64,000 nt of DNA from Nocardioides sp. CFH 31398 (GTDB lineage Bacteria > Actinomycetota > Actinomycetes > Propionibacteriales > Nocardioidaceae): the NCBI RefSeq assembly GCF_022436705.1, contig NZ_JAKUHT010000001.1, positions 62,001 through 126,000 on the forward strand, in the 5' to 3' direction. This document shows positions 24,375-32,004 of the stretch, one piece after another. The stretch's first letter is position 1. Each line of letters starts with the position of its first letter. The position numbers and the translations under genes were made by a program. The notes beneath the pieces are model-generated. The model was not told where the DNA came from, searched no databases, and was given only the letters and a program-made list of their open reading frames with translations.

Positions 24375-25136
24375 CTACCCGCCGCTGCCGCCGAGCCGGG
24401 TGCCGAGCAGCCGGGCGGTCCGCCGTACCGCCGCCACCGCGTCGTCCTCACGGACGGCGCTGTCGTCGAGGTCGTAGGTCACCGCGACGGCCGCCGCGGG
24501 GTGCCCGGTGTGGTCGAGGACGGCGACCGCGACGCTCACCAGCCCCGCCGTCACCTCCTCGTTCTCGACGGCGAAGCCGCGCTGGCGGGTCTCGGCCAGC
24601 AGGGCCCGCAGCTCGGTGGGGCTCGCCGGGCCGTGGCCCTCGCGGGTGACGAACGCGTCGGCGGCGGGGAACAGCGCCCGCACCTGCGCCGCGGGGAGCG
24701 CGGCGAGGATCGCCCGCCCGCTGGCGGTCACCTGGGCGGGCAGCCGGACGCCGACGCCCGTGACCAGCGGCGGGCGGCCCGGGGCGCGCTCCTGGACGAC
24801 GTACAGGACGTCACGGCCGTGCAGCACCGCGAGGTGGGCGGCCCGGCCGGTGGTGTCCGCGAGGTCGGCGATGGGACGCCGGGCGATGCGGGCCAGCGGC
24901 TCGGAACGGGCGTAGCCGCTGCCCACCTCGAACGCCGCGACCCCCAGGCCGACCGCGCGGTCGTCGGGGAGGTGGACGACGAAGCCCTCCTCGGCCATCG
25001 CCCCCAGCAGGTGGTACGCCGAGCTGCGCGGCAGGTCGCACGCCCGCGCCACCCGGTCGACGGGGACCGGACCCGGCTGCGAGGCGAGGAAGCGCAGCAC
25101 TCGCAGCGCCCTCGTCGCCGCCGGCACCTGACTCAT
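24375..25136 (-). CDS. IclR-family transcriptional regulator
   Basis: A 253-aa regulator: winged helix-turn-helix at residues ~5-60 (RALRVLRFLASQPGPVPVDRVARACDLPRSSAYHLLGAMAEEGFV), linker helix, and C-terminal ligand-binding domain with TGRAAHLAVLHGRDVLYV, PAQVTASGRAILAALPAAQV and the closing VSVAVAVLDHTGHPAAAVAV region. It converges with nothing and has no obvious target beside it. IclR proteins often control catabolic operons, including hut genes in some actinobacteria, but no link can be shown here. ATG 25136. Confidence 0.9.
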   Translation of the reverse strand: MSQVPAATRALRVLRFLASQPGPVPVDRVARACDLPRSSAYHLLGAMAEEGFVVHLPDDRAVGLGVAAFEVGSGYARSEPLARIARRPIADLADTTGRAAHLAVLHGRDVLYVVQERAPGRPPLVTGVGVRLPAQVTASGRAILAALPAAQVRALFPAADAFVTREGHGPASPTELRALLAETRQRGFAVENEEVTAGLVSVAVAVLDHTGHPAAAVAVTYDLDDSAVREDDAVAAVRRTARLLGTRLGGSGG

Positions 25137-25163
25137 GCGGCCAGGCTAGGCCGCCCAGTCGGC

Positions 25164-25646
25164 CTACAGGTCGCGGACGTCGACGACGGAGTGCGGCCGG
25201 AAGGTCGGGTACGCCGGGTGGCCGGTCCCGTCGGGACGGTCGAGGTCGAAGCCGCCGGTCAGGACGCGACGCCACGCGGGCCTGGCCTCGGTCTGCCCCA
25301 GCACCGGGACCCCGAGCGCCAGCCACGCCAGCGCGGCGGCGGCGCAGTCGGTGTGCAGCGGCGGCAGCCGGAACCCGTTGTCCTCGACCTCGGCCTGCGT
25401 GCCGAGCAGCACCAACGGGTTCGGCAGCCCCGACAGCCCGCAGGCACTGCAGACGCGGCTCAGCGCGCACTGCAGCACCCGCTTCTTGGCGAGGTGGGCG
25501 AGGTCGCCGCTGCCGTCGTCGTGCTCGCACACGAACGGCAGCGGCAACCCCGACGCCTCGTCGGTACGACGGCCGGCCAGCTCCTCCGGCCACACCACCG
25601 CACCGGGGTCGCGGCCGCCGTCCAGGACGGTCGGCCGCCAGCTCAC
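25164..25646 (-). CDS. Hypothetical protein with a Cys pair
   Basis: A 160-aa protein of unknown function. It contains CEHDD, QCALSRVCSACGLSGLPNPLVLLG and LHTDCAAAALAWLALG, so it has five or more Cys and several His that might form a zinc site. Short hydrophobic stretches are not long enough for membrane helices. GTG 25646 overlaps the desaturase stop (GTGA), so it is translationally coupled to the desaturase operon and probably serves that pathway or is simply co-transcribed. Confidence 0.6.
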   Translation of the reverse strand: MSWRPTVLDGGRDPGAVVWPEELAGRRTDEASGLPLPFVCEHDDGSGDLAHLAKKRVLQCALSRVCSACGLSGLPNPLVLLGTQAEVEDNGFRLPPLHTDCAAAALAWLALGVPVLGQTEARPAWRRVLTGGFDLDRPDGTGHPAYPTFRPHSVVDVRDL

Positions 25647-26842
25647 GCGGTCCGGCTCCGCGACCAGGCGCCCAGCTCGCTGCGACGCTCCGGACGCTCG
25701 GCGTCCGTCTTGCGCTTGTTGCGCTGCTTGGGCAGCTCGTCCGGCGGCGGGGTGCCGTCGGGCTGCGTCATGCCGTTCGGCAGCGAGAGCTTCATGATCG
25801 TGCGCAGCGCCTGGCCGTACTGCTTGTGGAGCGGCCCGATCGTGTAGGGGATCCCGTAGCGCTCGCAGATCTCCTTCACCTCGACCGACATCTCGCCGTA
25901 CCGGTTGGACGGCAGGTCGGGGAAGAGGTGGTGCTCGATCTGGTAGCCGAGGTTGCCCGACATGATGTGGAGCAGCTCGCCGCCCTCGAAGTTGGCGGCG
26001 CCCAGCACCTGGCGCAGGTACCACTCGGCGCGCGTCTCGTCCTCGAGCTCCTCCTCGGTGAAGTGCATCGCACCGTCGGGGAAGTGGCCGCAGAAGATGA
26101 TCACGTAGGACCAGAAGTTGCGGATCGAGTTCGCCGCCAGGTTCGCGGTGATGGTCGTCTTCCAGTTCGGGCCGGACAGCGCCGGGTAGACGACGTAGTC
26201 CTTGACGAACTGGTTGCGGCCCTTGCGCCAGATCTGCTTGAGCTGGCGCTTCATCTCCTTCGGGTCCTTCTGGCCCTTCCGGATGCGCTCCACGTCGAGG
26301 TCGTGGAGGGCGACGCCCCACTGGAACATGGCGGCCAGGAGCGCGTTGTAGACCGGCTGGCCCAGGTTGAACACGTTCCAGCGCTGCTCGCGGGCCATGC
26401 GGAGGATGCCGTACCCGATGTCGTTGTCGTGGCCGAGCACGTTGGTGAACTGGTGGTGCACGTAGTTGTGGCTGTGCTTCCACTGCTCGGCGGGCTGCGC
26501 GGTGTCCCACTCCCAGTTGGAGGAGTGGATCTCCGGGTCGTTCATCCAGTCCCACTGGCCGTGCATGACGTTGTGGCCGATCTCCATGTTCTCGAGGATC
26601 TTGGCGACCCCGAGCATGGCGGCACCGGCGGCCCAGGCGGGCTTCTTGTGGCTGGCGAGCAGCGTGACGCGCCCGGCGAAGGCGAGCCCGCGCTGGATCT
26701 TGATCAGCCGCTTGATGTACGCCGCGTCGTCGGCGTTGCGGGACTCCTCGATGCGCTTGCGGATCGCGTCGAACTCGGCGCCGATCGCTTCGACGTCCTC
26801 GGGCGTGAGGTGGAGGTACTCCTTGACGTCGGAGATGGCCAT
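25643..26842 (-). CDS. desA3: Acyl-CoA delta-9 desaturase, DesA3-type
   Basis: A 399-aa membrane di-iron desaturase that turns stearoyl- or palmitoyl-CoA into the monounsaturated product. It aligns closely with mycobacterial DesA3. The three histidine boxes are GHNVMHGQWDWMND, HSHNYVHHQFTN and YQIEHHLFPDLPSN. Few membrane-spanning segments are strongly hydrophobic, as in this subfamily. ATG 26842 has a GAGGGAGC ribosome site. Its electron donor is encoded just upstream on the same strand (26944-28032), as in M. tuberculosis Rv3229c-Rv3230c. A palindromic operator before the reductase gene probably controls both. The symbol follows the mycobacterial orthologue. Confidence 0.93.
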   Translation of the reverse strand: MAISDVKEYLHLTPEDVEAIGAEFDAIRKRIEESRNADDAAYIKRLIKIQRGLAFAGRVTLLASHKKPAWAAGAAMLGVAKILENMEIGHNVMHGQWDWMNDPEIHSSNWEWDTAQPAEQWKHSHNYVHHQFTNVLGHDNDIGYGILRMAREQRWNVFNLGQPVYNALLAAMFQWGVALHDLDVERIRKGQKDPKEMKRQLKQIWRKGRNQFVKDYVVYPALSGPNWKTTITANLAANSIRNFWSYVIIFCGHFPDGAMHFTEEELEDETRAEWYLRQVLGAANFEGGELLHIMSGNLGYQIEHHLFPDLPSNRYGEMSVEVKEICERYGIPYTIGPLHKQYGQALRTIMKLSLPNGMTQPDGTPPPDELPKQRNKRKTDAERPERRSELGAWSRSRTA

Positions 26843-26874
26843 ACGTGCTCCCTCGGGATGGGCGGGTGGGGGTC

Positions 26875-26939
26875 GTGCCGGGCCGTGCTGGATGGTGCTG
26901 GGTGGTGCCGGATCGTGCCGGGTGGTGCGGGTGGTGCGG
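26875..26939. repeat. Degenerate 10-bp tandem repeat
   Basis: About six imperfect copies of a 10-base unit (GTGCCGGGTG / GTGCTGGATG) fill the gap between the reductase and desaturase genes. The unit loses register at the end. It is non-coding. Confidence 0.7.
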
Positions 26940-26943
26940 TGTC

Positions 26944-28032
26944 TCAGATGTTCAGGGTGCAGTCGCCGTTGGCGACCGTGACGCAGGTCTGGACCTGCTC
27001 GTTCGGCTGGTTGAACTGGTCGCCGTTGCGCACGTCGGTGACCGAGCCGGAGACGAGCGTCAGGGTGCAGGTGTGGCAGATGCCCATGCGGCAGCCGTAG
27101 GGCATGCCGATGCCTGCCTCCTCGCCGGCCTCCAGGAGGGTGGTCGATCCATCGACCTCCTGGGTCTTGCCGGAGTTCTGGAAGCTGATGGTCCCGCCCT
27201 CGCCGGCGTTGTCGCCGAGCTCGAGGGTGAACCGTTCGAGGTGCAGGTGGTCCTCGACGTCGTGGTCGGAGAAGTGCTCCTCCGCTGCGTCCAGCATCGG
27301 GCCGGGGCCGCAGGCCCAGGTCTCCCGCTCGCGCCAGTCCGGGCAGACGGTGTCCAGCTCGTCCATGGTGAACATGCCGTCGTCGTCGGTGAACCGGAAG
27401 TCGACCTTCAGCGAGTCGTGCTTCTCGGCGAGGTCCGCGATGGCCTGCCGGAAGATCATCCGCTCCTCGGTCGGGCTCGAGTAGACGACCTGGACGTCGG
27501 TCATCGTGCCGCGGCGGTCCATCGTCTTGAGCATCGACATCATCGGCGTCACGCCGGAGCCGCCGACGAGGAAGAGGATCTTCGGCGGCGGGGGCGAGGG
27601 CAGCACGAACTCGCCCGCGGGGGCGGCGAGGCGCACGATCGCGCCGGGCTTCATGCCCTGGGCCAGGTGCCCCGACAGCAGGCCCTCCGGCATCGCCCGG
27701 ACGGTCACGGTGATGCGGCGGCCGCGCTTGCGGGGCGTGGAGGTCAGCGAGTAGGAGCGCCACTGGATGCGCCCGTCGACCTCGACGCCGATGCCGATGT
27801 ACTGCCCGGCCTCGTGGTCGAACGACCAGCCCCAGCCTGGGCGGATGACGAGCGTGGACGCGTCGTCCGTCTCCTGGACGACGTCCTCCAGGCGCCCGCG
27901 CAGCTCGCGCGCCGACCACAGGGGGTTGACGAGCTTGAGGTAGTCGTCCGGGTGGAGGGGGGTGGTCAGCTTGTCGGCGAGGGTCCGGACCCGCTGCCAG
28001 TTGGGTCGCTCGACGCGGTCCAGGATGCTCAA
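26944..28032 (-). CDS. Ferredoxin/flavin reductase, electron donor to the desaturase
   Basis: A 362-aa fused reductase: FAD domain with WRSYSLTSTPRK, NAD(P)H domain with FLVGGSGVTPMMSML and ACGPGPMLDAAE, and a C-terminal 2Fe-2S ferredoxin domain with YGCRMGICHTC and a later C in QVQTCVTV (CxxxxCxxC...C). This is the Rv3230c type that delivers electrons from NADPH to DesA3. The start is TTG 28032 with a GGAGGG ribosome site a few bases upstream. It is the first gene of a probable three-gene operon with the desaturase and the Cys-containing protein. A 22-base palindrome lies 35 bases upstream. Confidence 0.93.
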   Translation of the reverse strand: MSILDRVERPNWQRVRTLADKLTTPLHPDDYLKLVNPLWSARELRGRLEDVVQETDDASTLVIRPGWGWSFDHEAGQYIGIGVEVDGRIQWRSYSLTSTPRKRGRRITVTVRAMPEGLLSGHLAQGMKPGAIVRLAAPAGEFVLPSPPPPKILFLVGGSGVTPMMSMLKTMDRRGTMTDVQVVYSSPTEERMIFRQAIADLAEKHDSLKVDFRFTDDDGMFTMDELDTVCPDWRERETWACGPGPMLDAAEEHFSDHDVEDHLHLERFTLELGDNAGEGGTISFQNSGKTQEVDGSTTLLEAGEEAGIGMPYGCRMGICHTCTLTLVSGSVTDVRNGDQFNQPNEQVQTCVTVANGDCTLNI

Positions 28033-28066
28033 CGTCCCTCCTCAGGGATTGAGTGACCAGTTGTAC

Positions 28067-28088
28067 ACCGAGCGATGACTCGCTCGGT
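28067..28088. promoter_or_regulatory. TetR-type operator before the desaturase operon
   Basis: Perfect palindrome ACCGAGCGA-TGAC-TCGCTCGGT: 9-bp arms 28067-28075 and 28080-28088, loop of four. It is the form expected for a TetR-family fatty-acid regulator. A second, weaker dyad (GTGTG-N6-CACAC) lies near 28096-28116. Confidence 0.7.
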
Positions 28089-28138
28089 ACCCCCCTGTGT
28101 GGTGCGGCACACACTGTAGGGGCGGGGAACGGCCTCGG

Positions 28139-29890
28139 TCAGCCGTTCCGGGTGGGGATGCGGGCGTGCACCCGGCCGCCGTCCGGGGTCGGGCCGGCCG
28201 CGAGGGAACCGCCGAGCGCCTCGGCGCGCTGGCCCATCGACGTCAGGCCCACGCCCGGGGTCCACCCGACGTCCGTGGCGGTGCGGTCGTCGTCGGTGAC
28301 GGTCAGGGTCAGGACGTCGGCCTCGCGGTCGAGGTCGACCAGCGCCGCGGTCGCGCGGGCGTGGCGGGCGACGTTCGTCAGCGCCTCGACGGCGATGCGG
28401 TACGCCGCCACCTCCGTCGCCGCCGGGACCTCCCCGAGGTCGCCCGCGTCGACCGTGACCGTCAGCGGCAGCCCGTCGTGGCGACGGACGTCGGCCGCGT
28501 GCTGCCGCAGCGCCCCGGCGAGGCCCAGCTCGTCCAGCGCGGGCGGACGCAGCCCCGCGACGAGCCCGCGGACCTCCTCGACGGCCGCGACGGCGTACGC
28601 ACGGACGTCGGCGAGCAGCGCGGCCGCGGCGGCGGGGGCGCCGTCACCGGGGCCGGCGAGCACGTTGCGCGCGGCGTCGGTCGTGAACGCCATCCCCGAC
28701 AGCCGAGGGCCCAGGCCGTCGTGGAGGTCGTGGCGCAGCCGGCGGCGCTCCTCCTCGACCGCGGTGATCACCCGGCCGCGGGAGGCGTGCAGCTCGGCGG
28801 CGAGGCGGTGCGCGTGCACCGTCTGCGCGAGCAGCGGCCCGACCACCCGGAGCACGTCGGCGTCGGCGCCGCCCAGCCGTGCCTCCGCCGGACGCAGGCC
28901 GACGCGCAGGACCACGGGCGGGTCGCCGCCCGCGGGCACCTCCTCCGTCCGTGCCCAGGTGTCGTCGCCCGCCCCGGCGACGTCCTCGTCGCCCACCCGC
29001 AGCACCAGGCTCGGCAGCACGAGCGCCTCGCGGACGGCGTCCAGCGCGGCCCCGAGGTCGTCGCCGGCGGCGCCGATCGCGCCCGCCGCCCGCCTGGCGG
29101 CGACCAGCGGGTCGGGGCGCCGTCCGAACAGCACCTCGTCGACGACGCCCCGCAGGGCGCGCGTGGTGGGCGCCACCGCGAGCGCGAGCAGGAAGCCGAG
29201 GAGCGCGTAGCCGCCGTCCGTCACGGAGACGTCGGTCAGCCGCACGACCTTCCAGGTGGTCACGAGCACCCCGACGTAGCCCGCGCCGGCGAGCGCGCCC
29301 ACCACCACCGGGACGACCAGGGCGCGGACCTCACGCTGGCGTCGCAGCAGCCCGGCCGCGAGGGCCGGCGGGACGACGGCCGCGCCCAGGGTGGCCGCCA
29401 CCGCGAGACCGGTCCCGTTGGTCGCGAACTCCGCGAGCGCGGGAGCGAGGACGGCGAGCGCGACGACGAACGCCTGCCAGAGCAGGAGCTGCCGGTCGGG
29501 GTCACCGGCCCGCTCGATGCGCCACCAGCCGGCCGCGACGAGGCCCAGCACGAGCACGAGCCCGGCGGTGTCGTCGACGTCCAGCCGCGGGCTGGCGACG
29601 GCCACGGCGGCGCAGGCGACACCGAGCGCGGCCAGCAGCCACGTGGCCGGGTCGGACCAGGCCGGGACGGGGTAGGCGCTGAGGGCCAGCGGCGTCACGA
29701 CGGCGGCGACGACCACCAGCAGCGCGGCCGCGACGACCCCGGCGTCGAGCAGGGACGCGGCGGCGGCGAGCGAGAGGGTCGCGGCCGCGACGCCCAGGAG
29801 CGCGGCGAACGTGCGTGCATCGCGGCGGACGAGCACCGCCGAGACGGTGCACGACAGCGCGACGAGGCCCGCGGCGAGGGCGGCCGTCAC
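28139..29890 (-). CDS. NarL-type two-component sensor histidine kinase
   Basis: A 583-aa membrane kinase. The first ~250 residues hold some eight hydrophobic helices with no large extracellular domain, so the signal is probably sensed in the membrane. A GAF-like linker follows, then the HisKA_3 phosphoacceptor ITAVEEERRRLRHDLHDGLGPRLSG (the His of RHDLHDG), and a HATPase_c domain with EALTNVARHARA (N box) and TPGVGLTSMGQRAEALGG (G box). GTG 29890 overlaps the stop of the response regulator gene (GTGA). The input signal is unknown. Confidence 0.9.
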   Translation of the reverse strand: MTAALAAGLVALSCTVSAVLVRRDARTFAALLGVAAATLSLAAAASLLDAGVVAAALLVVVAAVVTPLALSAYPVPAWSDPATWLLAALGVACAAVAVASPRLDVDDTAGLVLVLGLVAAGWWRIERAGDPDRQLLLWQAFVVALAVLAPALAEFATNGTGLAVAATLGAAVVPPALAAGLLRRQREVRALVVPVVVGALAGAGYVGVLVTTWKVVRLTDVSVTDGGYALLGFLLALAVAPTTRALRGVVDEVLFGRRPDPLVAARRAAGAIGAAGDDLGAALDAVREALVLPSLVLRVGDEDVAGAGDDTWARTEEVPAGGDPPVVLRVGLRPAEARLGGADADVLRVVGPLLAQTVHAHRLAAELHASRGRVITAVEEERRRLRHDLHDGLGPRLSGMAFTTDAARNVLAGPGDGAPAAAAALLADVRAYAVAAVEEVRGLVAGLRPPALDELGLAGALRQHAADVRRHDGLPLTVTVDAGDLGEVPAATEVAAYRIAVEALTNVARHARATAALVDLDREADVLTLTVTDDDRTATDVGWTPGVGLTSMGQRAEALGGSLAAGPTPDGGRVHARIPTRNG

Positions 29891-30603
29891 GGCCCCGGGT
29901 CCCCGCCGGGACGGGCCGGGGAGCCCGGGCGATCCGGGCGGCGCGGGCGACCGAGGCCCGCCTCCCGGGCGAGGATCACCGCCGCGGTGCGGTCGGTGAC
30001 GCCGAGCTTGGCGAACACCCGCGTCAGGGTGTTGCTCACGGTCTTGGGCGACAGGAACAGCTCGGCGGCGATCGCCGTGGTCGAGCGCCCCGCGGCCAGC
30101 AGCTCGAGCACGTCCTGCTCGCGGGCGGTCAGCCCGGCGTACGGCGCGGCGGGCACCGGGTCGTCGGTCAGCAGCAGCCCGGCGCGGTCGGCGACGGCGC
30201 CGCCCAGCACCAGCTGCCCGGCGGCGACGGCGCGCAGGGCGCCGAGGATCTCCTCCTGCTCCGACTCCTTCAGCAGGTAGCCCCGGGCGCCCGCCCGGAC
30301 GGCTTCCCGCACGGTCGCGTCGTCGTCCACCATCGTCAGGACCAGCACCGCGGTCCCGGGCGTGGTCTCGCGGACCCGGCGCGTGGCGGCGACGCCGTCC
30401 AGCCCGGGCATGCGGAGGTCCATGAGGACGACGTCCGGCCGGCTCAGCTGCGCCTCCCGGACGGCGGCCTCGCCGTCCGCCGCCTCCCCGACGACCCGGA
30501 TGCCGGGCAGGGTGTCGAGCAGCGCCCGCAGGCCGCGGCGGACGACGGGGTGGTCGTCCGCGACGACCACCCGGATCTCGGGATCCCCGGCCTGGTCCTG
30601 CAC
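29887..30603 (-). CDS. NarL/LuxR-type response regulator
   Basis: A 238-aa response regulator. The receiver domain has the acidic pair VVVADDHPVVRRGL, phosphoacceptor Asp in DVVLMDLRMPGLDGVAA, Thr in VLVLTM and Lys in GYLLKES. The LuxR helix-turn-helix is AGLTAREQDVLELLAAGRSTTAIAAELFLSPKTVSNTLTRVFAKLG. The C-terminus is a short Arg/Pro-rich tail. GTG 30603 is chosen because the receiver begins 10 residues on. It is first in the operon with the kinase and divergent from two small membrane protein genes, with an inverted repeat between that it may bind. Confidence 0.92.
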   Translation of the reverse strand: MQDQAGDPEIRVVVADDHPVVRRGLRALLDTLPGIRVVGEAADGEAAVREAQLSRPDVVLMDLRMPGLDGVAATRRVRETTPGTAVLVLTMVDDDATVREAVRAGARGYLLKESEQEEILGALRAVAAGQLVLGGAVADRAGLLLTDDPVPAAPYAGLTAREQDVLELLAAGRSTTAIAAELFLSPKTVSNTLTRVFAKLGVTDRTAAVILAREAGLGRPRRPDRPGSPARPGGDPGP

Positions 30604-30647
30604 GGCCCCATCATCGTCCGACCGGGGCCCGGCCGGAACGGGACGAA

Positions 30648-30678
30648 GTTCCCGGGTGCACCGGGCGCTCCCGGGAAC
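30648..30678. promoter_or_regulatory. Inverted repeat between response regulator and membrane protein genes
   Basis: GTTCCCGGG (30648-30656) and CCCGGGAAC (30670-30678) form a perfect 9-bp dyad with a 13-base spacer, in the divergent promoter region. It is a candidate response-regulator or extracytoplasmic-stress operator. Confidence 0.5.
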
Positions 30679-30781
30679 GAGGATGGGAGCAGCACCCCTG
30701 CCCTCGGGAGCGGGGACGGCGGGACGGTCCGTGGGACGGACCCACCCGCCGGCCATCCACCGGCCCGCCCCGAGGAGTCAC

Positions 30782-31180
30782 ATGAGCACCACCACACACC
30801 CGCACGGCGTCGCCGGCGCCTCCGCCCGCCCCGCGCTCTCGCGCGCCCAGAAGATCGGCGTGGTCATCGCCGGGCTGTACAGCCTGACGAACGTCCCCCC
30901 GATGACCGGGCCCGAGGGCGAGGTCGGCCCGCCCCTCGCGATCGTCGTCCTCGGCTCGGTGACAGGCGTGCTCGGCGTCGTCGCCGCGGTCCTGGCCTGG
31001 CGCACCCGCGCGCCGCTGTGGCGGCGGCTGATCGCCGGCCTGATGATCCTGAACGCCGTCGCGGCGCTGCCGGCGTTCTTCGTCCCCGGCGTCCCGCTGG
31101 TCCTCGTCGTCCTCGCCGGGATCGGGGAGGTGATCGCGCTCGTCGTGGTCGTCCTGCTGTTCACCGGACCGCGCCGGTGA
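30782..31180 (+). CDS. Small four-helix membrane protein, paralogue A
   Basis: A 132-aa protein with four predicted membrane helices (residues ~25-42, 50-70, 80-98, 108-128) and conserved connecting motifs MTGPEGEVGPPLAIVVL, WRTRAPLWRRL and ALPAFFVPGVPLVLVV. The next gene is a full-length paralogue. ATG 30782 has GAGGAG upstream. No named family is recognised. The divergent two-component system beside it is the likely regulator, and these proteins may be its output or part of its sensing. Confidence 0.75.
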   Translation: MSTTTHPHGVAGASARPALSRAQKIGVVIAGLYSLTNVPPMTGPEGEVGPPLAIVVLGSVTGVLGVVAAVLAWRTRAPLWRRLIAGLMILNAVAALPAFFVPGVPLVLVVLAGIGEVIALVVVVLLFTGPRR

Positions 31181-31206
31181 GCGCGACGACCGGCCCGGGA
31201 GAGCCC

Positions 31207-31605
31207 GTGAGCACCGCCGCCCACCTCGACGGCGCCACCGGTGCCGTCGCCCGCCCGGCCCCGTCCCGCGCGCAGCGGGCCGGTCTCGTCGTCGGCGGAC
31301 TCTTCTGCGCCCTGATGGCGGTCCCGATGTCCCCGCCGGACGGGGAGACCGGACCGCCGCTCGCGATCATCGTGCTCGTCTGCGCGCTCGGGGTGGTCGG
31401 ACTGGTCGCCGCCGTGCTCGCCTGGCGGACCCGCGCTCCGGTGTGGCGCCGGGTGCTCGCCGGCGTCCTCCTCGTCAACGCGGTCTCCGCGCTGCCGGCG
31501 TTCTTCGTGCCCGGGGTGCCTCTGCTGTTCGTGGTCTACGGCGCGGTCACCGAGGTCCTGACCGTGCTCGTCGTGGTCCTGCTCTTCTCGGGGCGCCGCC
31601 GCTGA
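31207..31605 (+). CDS. Small four-helix membrane protein, paralogue B
   Basis: A 132-aa protein, the same length as and colinear with paralogue A (shared TGPPLAIIVL, WRTRAPVWRRVLAG, ALPAFFVPGVPLLFVVYG). GTG 31207 is chosen by alignment with the paralogue's start; an in-frame GTG at 31177 overlapping the upstream stop would add ten residues. A recent tandem duplication is evident. The pair is probably co-transcribed and ends at a hairpin. Confidence 0.75.
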   Translation: MSTAAHLDGATGAVARPAPSRAQRAGLVVGGLFCALMAVPMSPPDGETGPPLAIIVLVCALGVVGLVAAVLAWRTRAPVWRRVLAGVLLVNAVSALPAFFVPGVPLLFVVYGAVTEVLTVLVVVLLFSGRRR

Positions 31606-31617
31606 GGGCGGGCGCAC

Positions 31618-31672
31618 GCCCCGGCGGTGCCATTCGTCATGGGGGAGTGATGAGGCGAGGCACTGCCGGGGC
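31618..31672 (+). terminator. Hairpin terminator after the paralogue pair
   Basis: Arms GCCCCGGCGGTGCC (31618-31631) and GGCACTGCCGGGGC (31659-31672), 14 bp with one mismatch, loop 27 bases. Confidence 0.6.
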
Positions 31673-31698
31673 GGCCCGCTCGGCGCGAGGGTCGGGTC

Positions 31699-31929
31699 AT
31701 GAGCCTGATCGCCGACATGAACGCCCTCCGCCCCCTGCCGACCGTGGCCCGCGAGGCCCGCGCCTTCGTCGCCAACGTGGCCTTCGCGCTGCTCGTCCTG
31801 GGCGCCCTCTGGGCGTTCGAGGTCCCGCTGCTCCTGCCCGGCGTGGTCGTCGGCGTGCTGGTCGCCCTGCTGGGCGCCCGCCTGGCCTTCCGCGCGGTCC
31901 GGGGCGACCGCGAGCCCGACGCCGGCTGA
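31699..31929 (+). CDS. Small two-helix membrane protein
   Basis: A 76-aa protein with two hydrophobic segments (FVANVAFALLVLGALWAF and LLLPGVVVGVLVALLGARLAF) and basic ends, suggesting a helical hairpin with both termini in the cytoplasm. No family recognised with certainty. ATG 31699 follows GCGAGGGTCGGGTC, a weak ribosome site. It lies directly upstream of hutH but a palindrome separates them, so co-transcription is doubtful. Confidence 0.55.
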   Translation: MSLIADMNALRPLPTVAREARAFVANVAFALLVLGALWAFEVPLLLPGVVVGVLVALLGARLAFRAVRGDREPDAG

Positions 31930-31932
31930 GCG

Positions 31933-31948
31933 GTCTCGCATCCGAGAC
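31933..31948. promoter_or_regulatory. 16-bp palindrome upstream of hutH
   Basis: GTCTCG-CATC-CGAGAC, perfect 6-bp arms, 56 bases upstream of the hutH start. An identical 16-mer is at 53312-53327. It is a candidate operator for a shared regulator, or a small dispersed repeat. Confidence 0.5.
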
Positions 31949-32004
31949 AGCATGAGGTCGCCGGTGCTGGTGGCCGGCGTCGCCCCGGGTGTCCGATAGG
32001 ACCC

